Positions 43,015-51,906 of a DNA stretch of 64,000 bases are shown piece by piece (position 1 is the first letter of the stretch; each line of letters opens with the position of its first letter). Both the position numbers and the translations under genes were made by a program. Source of the stretch: Dactylosporangium sp. AC04546 (GTDB taxonomy: Bacteria; Actinomycetota; Actinomycetes; Mycobacteriales; Micromonosporaceae); contig NZ_JAHYSG010000053.1 of assembly GCF_022095675.1 (NCBI RefSeq), positions 1-64,000 on the forward strand. Reading direction: 5' to 3'. Under the pieces are notes generated by a model. The model ran no database searches. It was not told the origin of the DNA and saw only the letters and a list, made by a program, of their open reading frames with translations.

Positions 43015-43019
43015 TCAGT

Positions 43020-44321
43020 ATGACGCGCGCGTATCGGCTCGTGTGGAGTGCCGCCGCCCTCTCCGGGCTGGCCGACGGAGTGCTCAAGGTGGCGTTGCCG
43101 CTGGTCGCGGTCGGGGTCACCCGGTCGCCCGCCCTCGTGGCGGGGCTCGCCTTCGCGGTCACGCTGCCGTGGCTGCTGTTCGCGCTGCCGGCCGGCGCGT
43201 TCGTCGACCGGGTCGACCGGCGCCGCGCGATGGCAGGCGCCAACACCCTGCGCGCGGTCCTCCTGGGCGCGCTCGTCGCCGGCCTGCTCGCCGGCGTCGC
43301 GACGATCTGGCTGCTGTACCTCGTCGCCTTCTGCGTCGGCATCGCCGAGACCGTCCACGACACGGCGGCGCAGTCGATCGTCCCGCAGGTCGTCGCGCGC
43401 GACCGGCTGCCGGTGGCGAACGCCCGGCTGTACGCGGCCGAGCTCACCGCGAACCAGTTCGCCGGCCCGCCGCTCGCCGGCGCGCTGGTCGTGGCGGGCG
43501 CGGCGGCGCCGTTCGTGGGCGCGACCGGGCTGTGGCTGGCCGCGGCCGCCGCCCTGCTGCCGATGCGCGGCTCGTTCCGGGTCGCGCGCCCGCCGGACGC
43601 GGCCGGCGCCGGGATCCGGGCGGAGATCGTGGAGGGCGTCCGCTGGCTGTGGCGGCAGCGCCTCCTGCGGACGTTCGCGGCGATGGTCGGCGTCTCGAAC
43701 TTCGCGTCCAACGCCGCCTTCGCGGTGCTCGTCGTGTACGCCGTCGGGCCGGGCTCGGCGATGGGCCTGTCCGCCCCGGAGTACGGCTGGCTCCTGACGG
43801 CCCTCGCGGTCGGCAGCCTGCTCGGCTCGCTGCTCTCCGGCCCGGTCGTCCGCGCGCTGGGCCGGGCCCGTGGGCTCGCCGTGGCCCTGACGACCGCGGC
43901 CGCGCTGGTCGGCGTCCCGGCCCTGACGACGAACCCGTTCACCATCAGCGCGTCGTTCGTGGTCGGCGGCGCCGGCATCGTGATCGCGAACGTCGTCATG
44001 GTGTCGCTGCGCCAGTCCATCACCCCGGACCACCTGCTCGGCCGGGTCAACAGCTGCTACCGCCTGGTCGCCTGGGGCACGATGCCCCTGGGCGCGGCGA
44101 CGGGCGGCCTGCTCGCCGAGGCCTTCGGCGTGCGCCCGGTGTTCGCGATCATGGGCGTGCTCGTGCTGACGACCCTGCTCGGCCTGCGCACCGCCACGAA
44201 CGCCGCGATGGAGGCCGCCGAAGCCGCCGCGGACGTCGTGGTACCGGCGCAGCCGACGGCAGCAACCCCGGCCGGCGAGGACGCCGAAGGGCGCCCGTCC
44301 GGTGCCCGCCCCGGGACGTGA
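43020..44321 (+). CDS. MFS exporter
   Basis: 433 residues from the ATG at 43020, with about twelve transmembrane helices. The layout is that of the MFS_3/enterobactin-exporter-like group: GLADGVLKVALPLVAVGVTRSPALVAGLAFAVTLPWLLFALPAGAFVDRVDRRRAM, AQSIVPQVVARDRLPVANARLYAAE and SITPDHLLGRVNSCYRLVAWG. A polar tail follows the last helix. It is divergent from the ArsR gene, so substrate-inducible drug or metabolite export is likely. Confidence 0.85.
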   Translation: MTRAYRLVWSAAALSGLADGVLKVALPLVAVGVTRSPALVAGLAFAVTLPWLLFALPAGAFVDRVDRRRAMAGANTLRAVLLGALVAGLLAGVATIWLLYLVAFCVGIAETVHDTAAQSIVPQVVARDRLPVANARLYAAELTANQFAGPPLAGALVVAGAAAPFVGATGLWLAAAAALLPMRGSFRVARPPDAAGAGIRAEIVEGVRWLWRQRLLRTFAAMVGVSNFASNAAFAVLVVYAVGPGSAMGLSAPEYGWLLTALAVGSLLGSLLSGPVVRALGRARGLAVALTTAAALVGVPALTTNPFTISASFVVGGAGIVIANVVMVSLRQSITPDHLLGRVNSCYRLVAWGTMPLGAATGGLLAEAFGVRPVFAIMGVLVLTTLLGLRTATNAAMEAAEAAADVVVPAQPTAATPAGEDAEGRPSGARPGT

Positions 44322-44354
44322 GCCCGACCGTGCCTCGCAGGCCGGGCCGCTACA

Positions 44355-44609
44355 GTGGCGCGAGTGATCGCGACGATGGTGGTGGCCGGCGTCCTGGCCG
44401 TGCTCTACGTGATGCTCATCGCCCGGCAGCTGCGCGCGGCGCGGGCCGAGGGCGGGGTCTCCGACCGCAGCCACCGGCTCGCCGACATCGAGTGCGAGGC
44501 CGTGTACCGCCGGCTGACCGGAACCCTCGACCGCGCCGAGTACCGCGACACGATGGCAGCCGTCGCCGCGCACGACGGCATCGAACGGCCCGTGTTCGTG
44601 CCAGAGTGA
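44355..44609 (+). CDS. Small single-helix membrane protein with SHOCT-like tail
   Basis: 84 residues from GTG. One N-terminal transmembrane helix (ATMVVAGVLAVLYVMLIARQL), then a charged helical tail with CEAVYRRLTGTLDRAEYRDTMAAVAAHDG. The tail resembles the short SHOCT-type motif (L...G.ls.~EY...). Function unknown. Its stop is four bases from a possible GTG start of the VOC gene. Confidence 0.6.
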   Translation: MARVIATMVVAGVLAVLYVMLIARQLRAARAEGGVSDRSHRLADIECEAVYRRLTGTLDRAEYRDTMAAVAAHDGIERPVFVPE

Positions 44610-44614
44610 CGTCC

Positions 44615-44983
44615 ATGGACGATTTCCGGCTCGGCCCGATCGGCCAGATCTCCCGGCAGGTGACCGACGTGCAGGAGGCCGTGCGGTGGTACCGCGACGT
44701 GCTCGGCCTGCCGCACCTGTACACCTTCGGCGACCTGGCGTTCTTCGACTGCGACGGCACCCGCCTGTTCCTCACGACCGGCTCGGCTGCCGAGTCGATC
44801 CTGTACTTCCGCGTCCCCGACGTCCACGCCGCCCACGCCACCCTCTCCGGCCGCGGCGTCACGTTCGAGGGCGAGCCCCACATGATCCACCGTCACGAGG
44901 ACGGCACGGAGGAGTGGATGGCCTTCTTCCGCGACCCCGACGGCGGCCTGCTCGCCGTCATGTCCACCCGCTCACCGACGTAG
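44615..44983 (+). CDS. VOC (glyoxalase/bleomycin-resistance) family protein
   Basis: 122 residues from ATG 44615 (a GTG at 44606 would overlap the previous stop). One VOC repeat pair: IGQISRQVTDVQEAVRWYRDVLGLPHLYTF, then FFDCDGTRLFL and a second half with FRVPDVHAAHATLSGRGVTFEGEP and EEWMAFFRDPDGGLLAVMS. Potential metal ligands include the final Asp/Glu and His in HMIHRHEDG. It could be a dioxygenase-like, lyase or sequestering protein; substrate unknown. Confidence 0.8.
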   Translation: MDDFRLGPIGQISRQVTDVQEAVRWYRDVLGLPHLYTFGDLAFFDCDGTRLFLTTGSAAESILYFRVPDVHAAHATLSGRGVTFEGEPHMIHRHEDGTEEWMAFFRDPDGGLLAVMSTRSPT

Positions 44984-44999
44984 GACCAGAGCCGATCCC

Positions 45000-45032
45000 G
45001 CGCGGCCGGCCGCCGCCGACGGCCGGCCGCGC
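45000..45032. terminator. Bidirectional terminator between VOC and SWIM genes
   Basis: GCGCGGCCGGCCG (45000-45012) and its exact complement (45020-45032) form a 13-bp perfect stem with a seven-base loop, 17 bp after the VOC stop and 7 bp before the convergent SWIM stop. Confidence 0.75.
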
Positions 45033-45039
45033 CCGGTCG

Positions 45040-47211
45040 TCAGTGCCCGGCGGCCTCCAGCTCCGGGCGCTCGGGTAACCAGGTCGCCTCGGCGTACGCG
45101 CGCTCGGCCGCGTCCGCGTACACCGCCGTGGCCAGCCAGGCCTGCGCGAACGCCGCCCCGTCGTCGTCGGACAGCCGCCCGAACGGGTCCCGCGTGCGGT
45201 TGCCGGCCGCCAGCGCGAGCCCGTCGAGCAGTTCCGCGCCCGTGTCGAGCCGGGCCCGCCGCAGCCGGTCGGCGTCGGTCGGGCCGCGCCCGCGGCTGAG
45301 CCCGACCACCATCCGGCCGCCGGACACCGTCCGCTCGACCTGCACCCGCAGCACCTGTAGCGCCGGGTCACCGACCGACGGCCGCCACACGCCACCGTCC
45401 CCCTCACCGAGCACGGCCAGCGCCGCCTCAACGTCGACGGCCGCCCCCGCCGGACCACCGTCCGCCGCGGGATCGTCCGCCGCTCCCGCCGGGCCACCGT
45501 CGGCCGCAGGATCGATCGCCGTACCAGGCAGGCCGCCGTCCGCCGCAGGAGCATCCGCCGCTCCCGCCGGGCCACCCTCCGCCGCAGGATCGATCGCCGA
45601 CGGCGATCGAGCGCCCGTACCGGGATCGAGCGGCTCCGGTGCGTCGGCGGTCGCCGCCGGACCGGCCGGCGTCCCGCCGTCGTCCGCCGCTCCGTCGTGC
45701 AGGTCCTCCCCCTCGCCTGACGTGGCGAGCGGGATGTGGCTGCGGTGCAGGCGGTCGAAGGCCAGGTCGGCGTGGCCCTGGTGCGGGGCCGGCAGCAGCC
45801 AGGTCGTGCCGGCGGGCGGGGCGATCGCCAGGGGGTACACCGTGCCGGGGCGTCCCGGGTCCGGCCGGCCCACCAGCAGCAGCTCCAGGCCCGGGCGGGC
45901 GGCGAGCAGCCGCAGGTTGTCCCGGTACGCCAGCGACGGATGGTCCGACGCCACCCGCAGCGTCAGGCGGGTGCCGTCGGTGGCCGTGGCCCGGACCGCG
46001 TCGGCGTCGGGGCCGTCGAGGCGGACCGACAGGAACAGCAGGTCGGCGCCGGCCGGGCGGTCGGTCACCGGCTGGGCCAGGGCCGCGAACGCCCGGTGCA
46101 CCTGCTCGGCCGCCGGCTGCGCCCACAGGCCGGCGAGCGGCGCCTCGTGCCAGGACACCCCGCTCGCCGTCACGGCCCGCACGGACTTGCCGGCGCCGAG
46201 CTGGCGGCTCGCCGACGCGGTGGCCCCGGAGACGACCAGGCCGGCGCGGGTCAGGCCGCGGTGGCTCAGCGCCGTCTCGCCGAGCTTGACGGTCGCGTTC
46301 CCGGCCGTCGCCGCCCGCCGCGCCGTGCCGGGATACAGGTCGGCGATCATCCACAGCCCGCCGTCGCGGTCGGCGACATAGGTGACCACACCCGCATACC
46401 CGGTGCCGGCCACCACCGCCGTCGTGCACAGGCCGTAGAGGCGCAGGCTGCCCTGCAGCTCGTACGTGCGCCGGGCGCTGCCCAGCAGCCCCGCCCCCGG
46501 GGACACCCGGAGCCGGTGCGTCACCTCCAGCAGCTCACGCATCGCGTCGGTGAGGTCGCCCAGCCGGTACTGCGCCTCGCCCGTCCGAGCGGCCTGCAAC
46601 AGCGTGGCGACGGTGCGGGCGGCGGCCGCCGGCCGGTACACCTTGCAGGCTTGCGCGTCGTGCGCCGCCCGCAGCAGCGCCGTGCGCGCGACCGCCCCCG
46701 AGCCGGTGACCCCGGCCGCCAGCACCGCGACGGCCGCCCGCCACAGATGCGCGACGGCCGCCGTCTGCTGGGTCGTCAGCGCCGCGTCTTCAGCCGGAAC
46801 GGCAGCGACCGGCGCCCCGGACCCGGGAGCGCCGTCCACCGACCCGGACCCACTCGCTTCGCCGTCGCCGGCCGGGAGCGGAGCGACCGCCGCCTCGTCC
46901 GCGTCGGCGCCGGCGATGCCGGCGTCGACCGGGGCCAGGGTCAGCACGCCGGCCCGGTGCAGGCAGTTCGGCGCGAGCAGGCAGGTGCAGGTGACCGCGT
47001 CGGCGGTCCGGACCACGCCGCCCTCGGTGACGAGGGTGACCGTGGTCGCGTCGTCGATCGCCACGCAGTACCGCGGACCGTCCACCGTCACCGGCCGGTC
47101 CGCCAGCTTGGCCGCGGCGTCGTCGAGCTTCTTGCGCAGCCGGGCCGGCAGCCCGTCGACCGCGGCCACGAGCACCGGCGCCGCGATCGGCGGCAGGGAC
47201 GAGGCGCTCAC
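45040..47211 (-). CDS. SWIM zinc-finger protein (YehQ-like)
   Basis: 723 residues from a GTG at 47211 that overlaps the upstream stop (GTGA). An N-terminal SWIM motif CTCLLAPNCLH (C-x-C-x(5)-C-x-H) around residue 75 binds zinc and probably DNA or protein. A long helical region and beta-rich middle follow. A low-complexity stretch near residues 535-595 carries DPAADGGPAGAAD-type repeats (45440-45605). It is the last gene of the overlapping DUF4132/MoxR/DUF5682-VWA operon and corresponds to E. coli YehQ by context and domain. No enzymatic motif. Confidence 0.75.
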   Translation of the reverse strand: MSASSLPPIAAPVLVAAVDGLPARLRKKLDDAAAKLADRPVTVDGPRYCVAIDDATTVTLVTEGGVVRTADAVTCTCLLAPNCLHRAGVLTLAPVDAGIAGADADEAAVAPLPAGDGEASGSGSVDGAPGSGAPVAAVPAEDAALTTQQTAAVAHLWRAAVAVLAAGVTGSGAVARTALLRAAHDAQACKVYRPAAAARTVATLLQAARTGEAQYRLGDLTDAMRELLEVTHRLRVSPGAGLLGSARRTYELQGSLRLYGLCTTAVVAGTGYAGVVTYVADRDGGLWMIADLYPGTARRAATAGNATVKLGETALSHRGLTRAGLVVSGATASASRQLGAGKSVRAVTASGVSWHEAPLAGLWAQPAAEQVHRAFAALAQPVTDRPAGADLLFLSVRLDGPDADAVRATATDGTRLTLRVASDHPSLAYRDNLRLLAARPGLELLLVGRPDPGRPGTVYPLAIAPPAGTTWLLPAPHQGHADLAFDRLHRSHIPLATSGEGEDLHDGAADDGGTPAGPAATADAPEPLDPGTGARSPSAIDPAAEGGPAGAADAPAADGGLPGTAIDPAADGGPAGAADDPAADGGPAGAAVDVEAALAVLGEGDGGVWRPSVGDPALQVLRVQVERTVSGGRMVVGLSRGRGPTDADRLRRARLDTGAELLDGLALAAGNRTRDPFGRLSDDDGAAFAQAWLATAVYADAAERAYAEATWLPERPELEAAGH

Positions 47212-50200
47212 GGGCGCACCTTCTCTCCGACCCAGCGGGCCAGCTCCAGCGGGCTGAGTGCGGCGACCGGCATCCCGGCCGCGACGAGCTGCGAGGCGAC
47301 CGACACCGAGTACCGCGGCCGCCCGGCATCGTCGAGGCTCGCGCAGCCGAGCACCGTCACGCCCGATTCGACCAGCGAGCGCGTCTCGGCAAGGAGCCCG
47401 CCGAGCGGATACCCCTCCTCGAAGTCGCTGACGACGACCACCATCGTCCGCGACGGCACCGTCACCAGCGACCGCGCGTGGCGCAGCCCGGCCGCGATGT
47501 GGGTGCCGCCGCCGACCCTGACCTCCAGCAGGAGGCTGAGCGGGTCGCCGACCCGGTCGGTGAGGTCGACGACCTCGGTCGAGAACGCGATGAAGTGCGT
47601 GCTCAGCGCCGGCACGCCGGCCAGGATCGACCCGGTCAGCGCCGACCAGATCACCGACTCCTCCATCGAGCCGGACACGTCGACGACGAGGACCAGGCGC
47701 CAGTCGACGCCTCGCCGGGCCCGCGTGCGGAACACCGGCCGCTCCGGGATGATCGTCACCCGCCCGTCGGCGTCGCGCCGCGTGGTGGCGAGGTTGGCCC
47801 GCAGCGTGCGCGCCAGGTCGAGCGGCCCGCCGGGCCGCGCCGTCGGTCGCGGCGTGGTGACCCCGGCGAGCGCCGGGCGCAACCGGGTGGCCAGCTGCCG
47901 GGTCAGCTCGTCGACGATGCGCGCGACGAGCGGCCGCAGCCGGGCCACGGTCGACTCGGGCATCGCGCCGACCAGGGACAACACGGTCTGCAACAGCTCC
48001 ACCGAGGGCGAGACGGCCTGCGGGTCGAGCAGCAGCGCGGCGTCGCGCCGGCCGCCCTCGACCGCGCGGGCCAGGACCTCCTCGCGGATGCCGGGCCCGA
48101 ACAGCGCGGTGAGCTCCTCGGCCCACTCCCGCACACCCGGGAATGGGGCCTCGCGCCCGGCCCGGGCGGCCGCGTCGGCGCGGGAGCCCTCGCCGGTCCC
48201 GGCCCCGTACAACTCGTCGAGCGCCGTCGCATACCGCCCGGCCGACCCCGCGAGCCGCTCCGGCTGCCGCCCCAGGAGCAACCGCCATCTGTCCACAGTG
48301 GACAAGGTGGAGGAGGACCCGGCGGAGACGGTGGAGGAAGCGGACTCAGGTGGAGCGGCCTCGGTGGATGGAGATGTGGAACCGGACGCGGAAGCCTCAA
48401 GAGGCGCGGAGGAATCGGCCGGCGCGGAAGAACCGGCCGGCGCGGACGCGGCCGTTACGGACGGAGCGGCAGGCACGGACGGCGCGGCAGGCAATGCCAG
48501 AGCGGCCACCGCGGCGGAACCAGCCCGATCCGCGAGCAGGCGAGTCAACAGCAGCCCGGGATCCAGCGCCTGCGGATCCCGGGACAACTCGTCGGTCCCC
48601 AGCCGGGCCTCCACCACCGCGAGCAGCCGGTCGCGCCCCGCCGGGCTGACGACCTGGAAGCCGCCGCGCAGCGCCGGCAGCCGGGACAGGAAGGCCGCGT
48701 CGGGCAGGCCGGCCACCCGGTCCAGGAGCCCGTCGAGGACGCCGTGGCCCGACTGCAGCAGCGGCTCGGCCGCCGCCAGCAGGCCGCGCAGGTGGCCCAA
48801 CAGGCGGCGCCGGCTCTCGTCCGCCACCGCCTGGTCGACCCACGACGCGACCCGCGCGCCCAGGTCGGCGGCCGACGACAGGCCCAGGAGGACCTGGACG
48901 GCGCCCGCCCCGGCGGCCATCGCGGGCGTGCCGGTCAGCGCCAGCCGGGTCAGGGCATCGGCGAGCCGCAGGCCGGCCCCGGCCGCGTCGACGCGCTGGG
49001 CCAGCGCGACGAGCGCCTGGACGTCGGCGACCGCGTCGGAGCCGGCCAGGCCGTCGACCTGGCGGACCGCGGCGGCCTCCAGCGCGGCGACGACCGCGCC
49101 GAGGTCGCCGAGGGACGACGGGTCGGTCAGGCCCGGCACGTGGCCGTGGCGCAGCCGGTCGGCCAGGGCCAGGGCCGTCATCAGCTCGCCGAGCGTCGCG
49201 CTCGCCGGGATCTCGGCCTCGAACTCGGCCAGCCGCTCGCGGGCCAGGTCGGACAGGCCGCACTCGGCGGCGGCCTGCAGGCCCGCGATGATCTGCGCGG
49301 CGGTCGGGCCGTCGGCGGCCCGCTCGGCGCGGCGCTGCTCGCGCAGCGCGCCCTCGGCGGCCTGGGCCAGGGTGACGCCGCGCAGGCCGGCGACGTCGAG
49401 CATCGCCTCGGTGCCGGGCACCCACTGGATGCTCCAGCGGGAGGTGAGCGCGTCGGCGCCGCCGGTGCCCTCGACGGCGGTGCGCTCGCCGTAGGGGACG
49501 TGACAGGCGGCGAGGCGGCGCAGGGCCACCTCGCGGCGCCGGTCGAGGTCGGAGCGCAGCGGGTCGAGCCGCACGTCGCGGGACGACTCGCCGGGACCGG
49601 GCAGACGCAGGCCGGCGACGAGCGACTCGACCGACGGCCGCAGCCCGGACCGCGGGGCGCCGGGCGCGAGCGCGCCGCGGACCTCGCCGACGAGCACGTG
49701 CTCCATCGCCGCGGCGACGGCGCGGCCGCGGCCGAGCACCTCGCCGTGCGCGAGGACGCTCTGCAGCGCCTCGACCAGCTCGCCCCGGCCCGGGGCGGGC
49801 AGCCCGCGCAGCCGCGCGAGATCGGCGGCGAGCCGGAACACCTCGCGGGCCTCGGCCGGGCCGGCCGGGTGGCCGGCGGCGCGGATGCGGGCGCAGACCT
49901 CGACGACCGAGGCGAGCGCGGCCGACTCGACCGCCTCGGGGAGCCCTCCGGCCGTGACGACCGCCTGCTGCCAGCGCGGGTCGCGGATGCCGGCGGGGTA
50001 GCCGGAGCGGGCGTCGAGGAGGCCGAAACTGTACGGCACGAGGGAGGTGACGACCTCCTCCCCCGACGGCTCGCCGTCGCCGGACGGGTCGCCGGACAGC
50101 AGCGCGGCCGCGTGGAACGAGCCGACCACGGCCGCGGCCCGCCGGCCGCCGGTCGCGGCCAGGCAGCGCCGCATCCACGCCTCGCGGTGCAGGTCGAGCG

Positions 50201-50765
50201 CCGACACCCCGGCGCCGCCGGCGGCGTCCTCCCGCATCGCCCAGCCGACGAGCAGCGCGGCCCGGCGCACCGACTCGGCGTCGGAGCCGGGCGCCCGCGC
50301 CTCGACCATGCGGTCCCACATGTCCTCGTCGGACCGGCCGGACGCCGCCCGCCGCAGCGAGTCGGCATACGGGAACGCGGCCTCCGACGGCACCTGCTCC
50401 CGCGACTGCCAGCGGCGGTCGGCGAGCGGCAGGTCGCAGGGGATCACCTCGACCCCGTTGCGGGCCGCCCAGCGGACCGCGACCAGCTCCGGCGAGAAGT
50501 CGGCGAACGGGTAGAACGCCGGGCCGCCACCAGGCCCGACCACGCCGGCGAGCGCCACCGGCGCCCGGGTGGCCTCGTCGGCCAGCCAGGGCAGCCAGTG
50601 GGCGAACTCGGCGGGCAGCTCCAGCAGCAGCACCTCCGGGCCGAACTTCGACAGCAGCTCGTCGACGACGACGGACAGCGCCGGCGAGTGGTGGCGCACG
50701 CCGATGAGATACGGCGCGGTCGAGCCGGCCAGCCCGGCGAGGGCGGTGTCAGGACTGGAGGACAT
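47208..50765 (-). CDS. DUF5682-VWA fusion protein (YehM + YehP-like)
   Basis: 1185 residues. The N-terminus (APYLIGVRHHSPALSVVVDELLSKFGPEVLLLELP) marks DUF5682, whose body extends to about residue 760. A Ser/Ala/Pro-rich linker (about 775-830) follows. A C-terminal von Willebrand A domain has complete MIDAS: DVSGSMEES (Asp1029), GGGTHI and VVVSDFEEG. In E. coli the two parts are separate genes, yehM and yehP; here they are joined. VWA proteins act as substrate adaptors for MoxR ATPases, and the MoxR gene directly precedes this one (17-bp overlap). Confidence 0.82.
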   Translation of the reverse strand: MSSSPDTALAGLAGSTAPYLIGVRHHSPALSVVVDELLSKFGPEVLLLELPAEFAHWLPWLADEATRAPVALAGVVGPGGGPAFYPFADFSPELVAVRWAARNGVEVIPCDLPLADRRWQSREQVPSEAAFPYADSLRRAASGRSDEDMWDRMVEARAPGSDAESVRRAALLVGWAMREDAAGGAGVSALDLHREAWMRRCLAATGGRRAAAVVGSFHAAALLSGDPSGDGEPSGEEVVTSLVPYSFGLLDARSGYPAGIRDPRWQQAVVTAGGLPEAVESAALASVVEVCARIRAAGHPAGPAEAREVFRLAADLARLRGLPAPGRGELVEALQSVLAHGEVLGRGRAVAAAMEHVLVGEVRGALAPGAPRSGLRPSVESLVAGLRLPGPGESSRDVRLDPLRSDLDRRREVALRRLAACHVPYGERTAVEGTGGADALTSRWSIQWVPGTEAMLDVAGLRGVTLAQAAEGALREQRRAERAADGPTAAQIIAGLQAAAECGLSDLARERLAEFEAEIPASATLGELMTALALADRLRHGHVPGLTDPSSLGDLGAVVAALEAAAVRQVDGLAGSDAVADVQALVALAQRVDAAGAGLRLADALTRLALTGTPAMAAGAGAVQVLLGLSSAADLGARVASWVDQAVADESRRRLLGHLRGLLAAAEPLLQSGHGVLDGLLDRVAGLPDAAFLSRLPALRGGFQVVSPAGRDRLLAVVEARLGTDELSRDPQALDPGLLLTRLLADRAGSAAVAALALPAAPSVPAAPSVTAASAPAGSSAPADSSAPLEASASGSTSPSTEAAPPESASSTVSAGSSSTLSTVDRWRLLLGRQPERLAGSAGRYATALDELYGAGTGEGSRADAAARAGREAPFPGVREWAEELTALFGPGIREEVLARAVEGGRRDAALLLDPQAVSPSVELLQTVLSLVGAMPESTVARLRPLVARIVDELTRQLATRLRPALAGVTTPRPTARPGGPLDLARTLRANLATTRRDADGRVTIIPERPVFRTRARRGVDWRLVLVVDVSGSMEESVIWSALTGSILAGVPALSTHFIAFSTEVVDLTDRVGDPLSLLLEVRVGGGTHIAAGLRHARSLVTVPSRTMVVVVSDFEEGYPLGGLLAETRSLVESGVTVLGCASLDDAGRPRYSVSVASQLVAAGMPVAALSPLELARWVGEKVRP

Positions 50766-51906
50766 CGCGCAGTTCCCACAGCTGGCGCCAGAGCCGGGCG
50801 CCCTCCTCGGCGCGGCGGCGGACGGCGCCGTCCCAGTAGCCGAGGAGCTTCGCGCCGTCGGTCGGGTCGTCCTTGCACACCACGCCCTGCAGGTGGGCCG
50901 GGACGAGCGACAGCACGTCGCGGTCGCCCGGGAAGTAGGCGGCGGCGAGGCCGAGCGACGTGGCCACCGCGACCGCCTCGGCGGTGCTCATGACGGTGGA
51001 CGGGCGCTCGACCTCCCAGCCCTCGACGGACCGGCCGGCCCGCAGGTCGCGGAACGCGGTGACGAGCACCTCGAGCACGGCGTCGTCGACCGCGAACGCG
51101 GTCTGGACCCGGTCGAGGGCGGCCCGGGCCTGGCGGGCCACGAGCGCGGTCTCGGCGGCCAGGTCGGGGATCGGGCCGACGGTCTCGAAGTTGAACCGCC
51201 GCTTGAGCGCGGCGGACATCTCCGACACCCCGCGGTCACGGAGGTTGGCGGTGGCGATGAGCGTGAAGCCCGGCGCCGCGTGGATCGTGGCGCCGGGGGT
51301 GCCGGCCAGCTCGGGCACGGCGATGCGCCGGTCCGACAGGATCGACACCATGGCGTCCTGCACCTCGGGCAGGCAGCGGGTGATCTCCTCGATCCGCGCG
51401 ACAGCACCCGTGCGCATCGCGGTCAGCACCGGGGAGGGCACCAGCGCCTCCGGGCTCGGGCCGGAGGCCAGCAGCAGGGCGTAGTTCCACCCGTAGCGCA
51501 GCTGGTCCTCCGTGGTGCCCGCGGTGCCCTGAACGACCAGCTCGCTGGTGCCGCAGACGGCCGCCGACAGCAGCTCGGACAGCATCGACTTGGCCGTGCC
51601 GGGCTCGCCGACGAGCAGCAGCCCGCGCTCGCCGGCCAGGGTCACCACGCAGCGCTCGACGAGCGACCGGTCACCGACGAACTTGCGCGGGATCGTGAGC
51701 TTGACCGGCACGCCCTCGGGCCGCACGCCCTTGGGCAGGGTCAGCTCACGGTCGTCGCTGCCGGCGATGAAGGTCACCACGGCGCGCGGCGTGAGGCGCC
51801 AGCCGGGCGGCCGGGGGCCGTCGTCGTAGGCCGCCAGGAACTCGAGCTCGGTCGCGTGCGCGAACTCGGCGGGGTCGATCTGCCGGGTCAGGGTGGAGGC
51901 CGTCAT
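50749..51906 (-). CDS. MoxR-type AAA ATPase (YehL-like)
   Basis: 385 residues from ATG 51906, which overlaps the DUF4132 stop (ATGA). AAA motifs: Walker A LLLVGEPGTAKSMLSELL, a Walker-B-like AVARIEEITRCLPEVQDAMVSILSDRRI, sensor 1 FTLIATANLRDRGVSEMSAALKRRFNFE (Asn and Arg finger). This is the MoxR branch, which pairs with VWA proteins to remodel or metal-load targets. Counterpart of E. coli YehL. The C-terminal part includes SLVPAHLQGVVCKDDPTDGAKLLGYWDG. Confidence 0.85.
   Translation of the reverse strand: MTASTLTRQIDPAEFAHATELEFLAAYDDGPRPPGWRLTPRAVVTFIAGSDDRELTLPKGVRPEGVPVKLTIPRKFVGDRSLVERCVVTLAGERGLLLVGEPGTAKSMLSELLSAAVCGTSELVVQGTAGTTEDQLRYGWNYALLLASGPSPEALVPSPVLTAMRTGAVARIEEITRCLPEVQDAMVSILSDRRIAVPELAGTPGATIHAAPGFTLIATANLRDRGVSEMSAALKRRFNFETVGPIPDLAAETALVARQARAALDRVQTAFAVDDAVLEVLVTAFRDLRAGRSVEGWEVERPSTVMSTAEAVAVATSLGLAAAYFPGDRDVLSLVPAHLQGVVCKDDPTDGAKLLGYWDGAVRRRAEEGARLWRQLWELRDVLQS

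Noticed and set aside
45440-45605. Repeats in the SWIM gene considered as a CRISPR-like array
   Set aside because: They are in-frame degenerate units encoding DPAADGGPAGAAD, without regular spacers, so they are protein low-complexity repeats.
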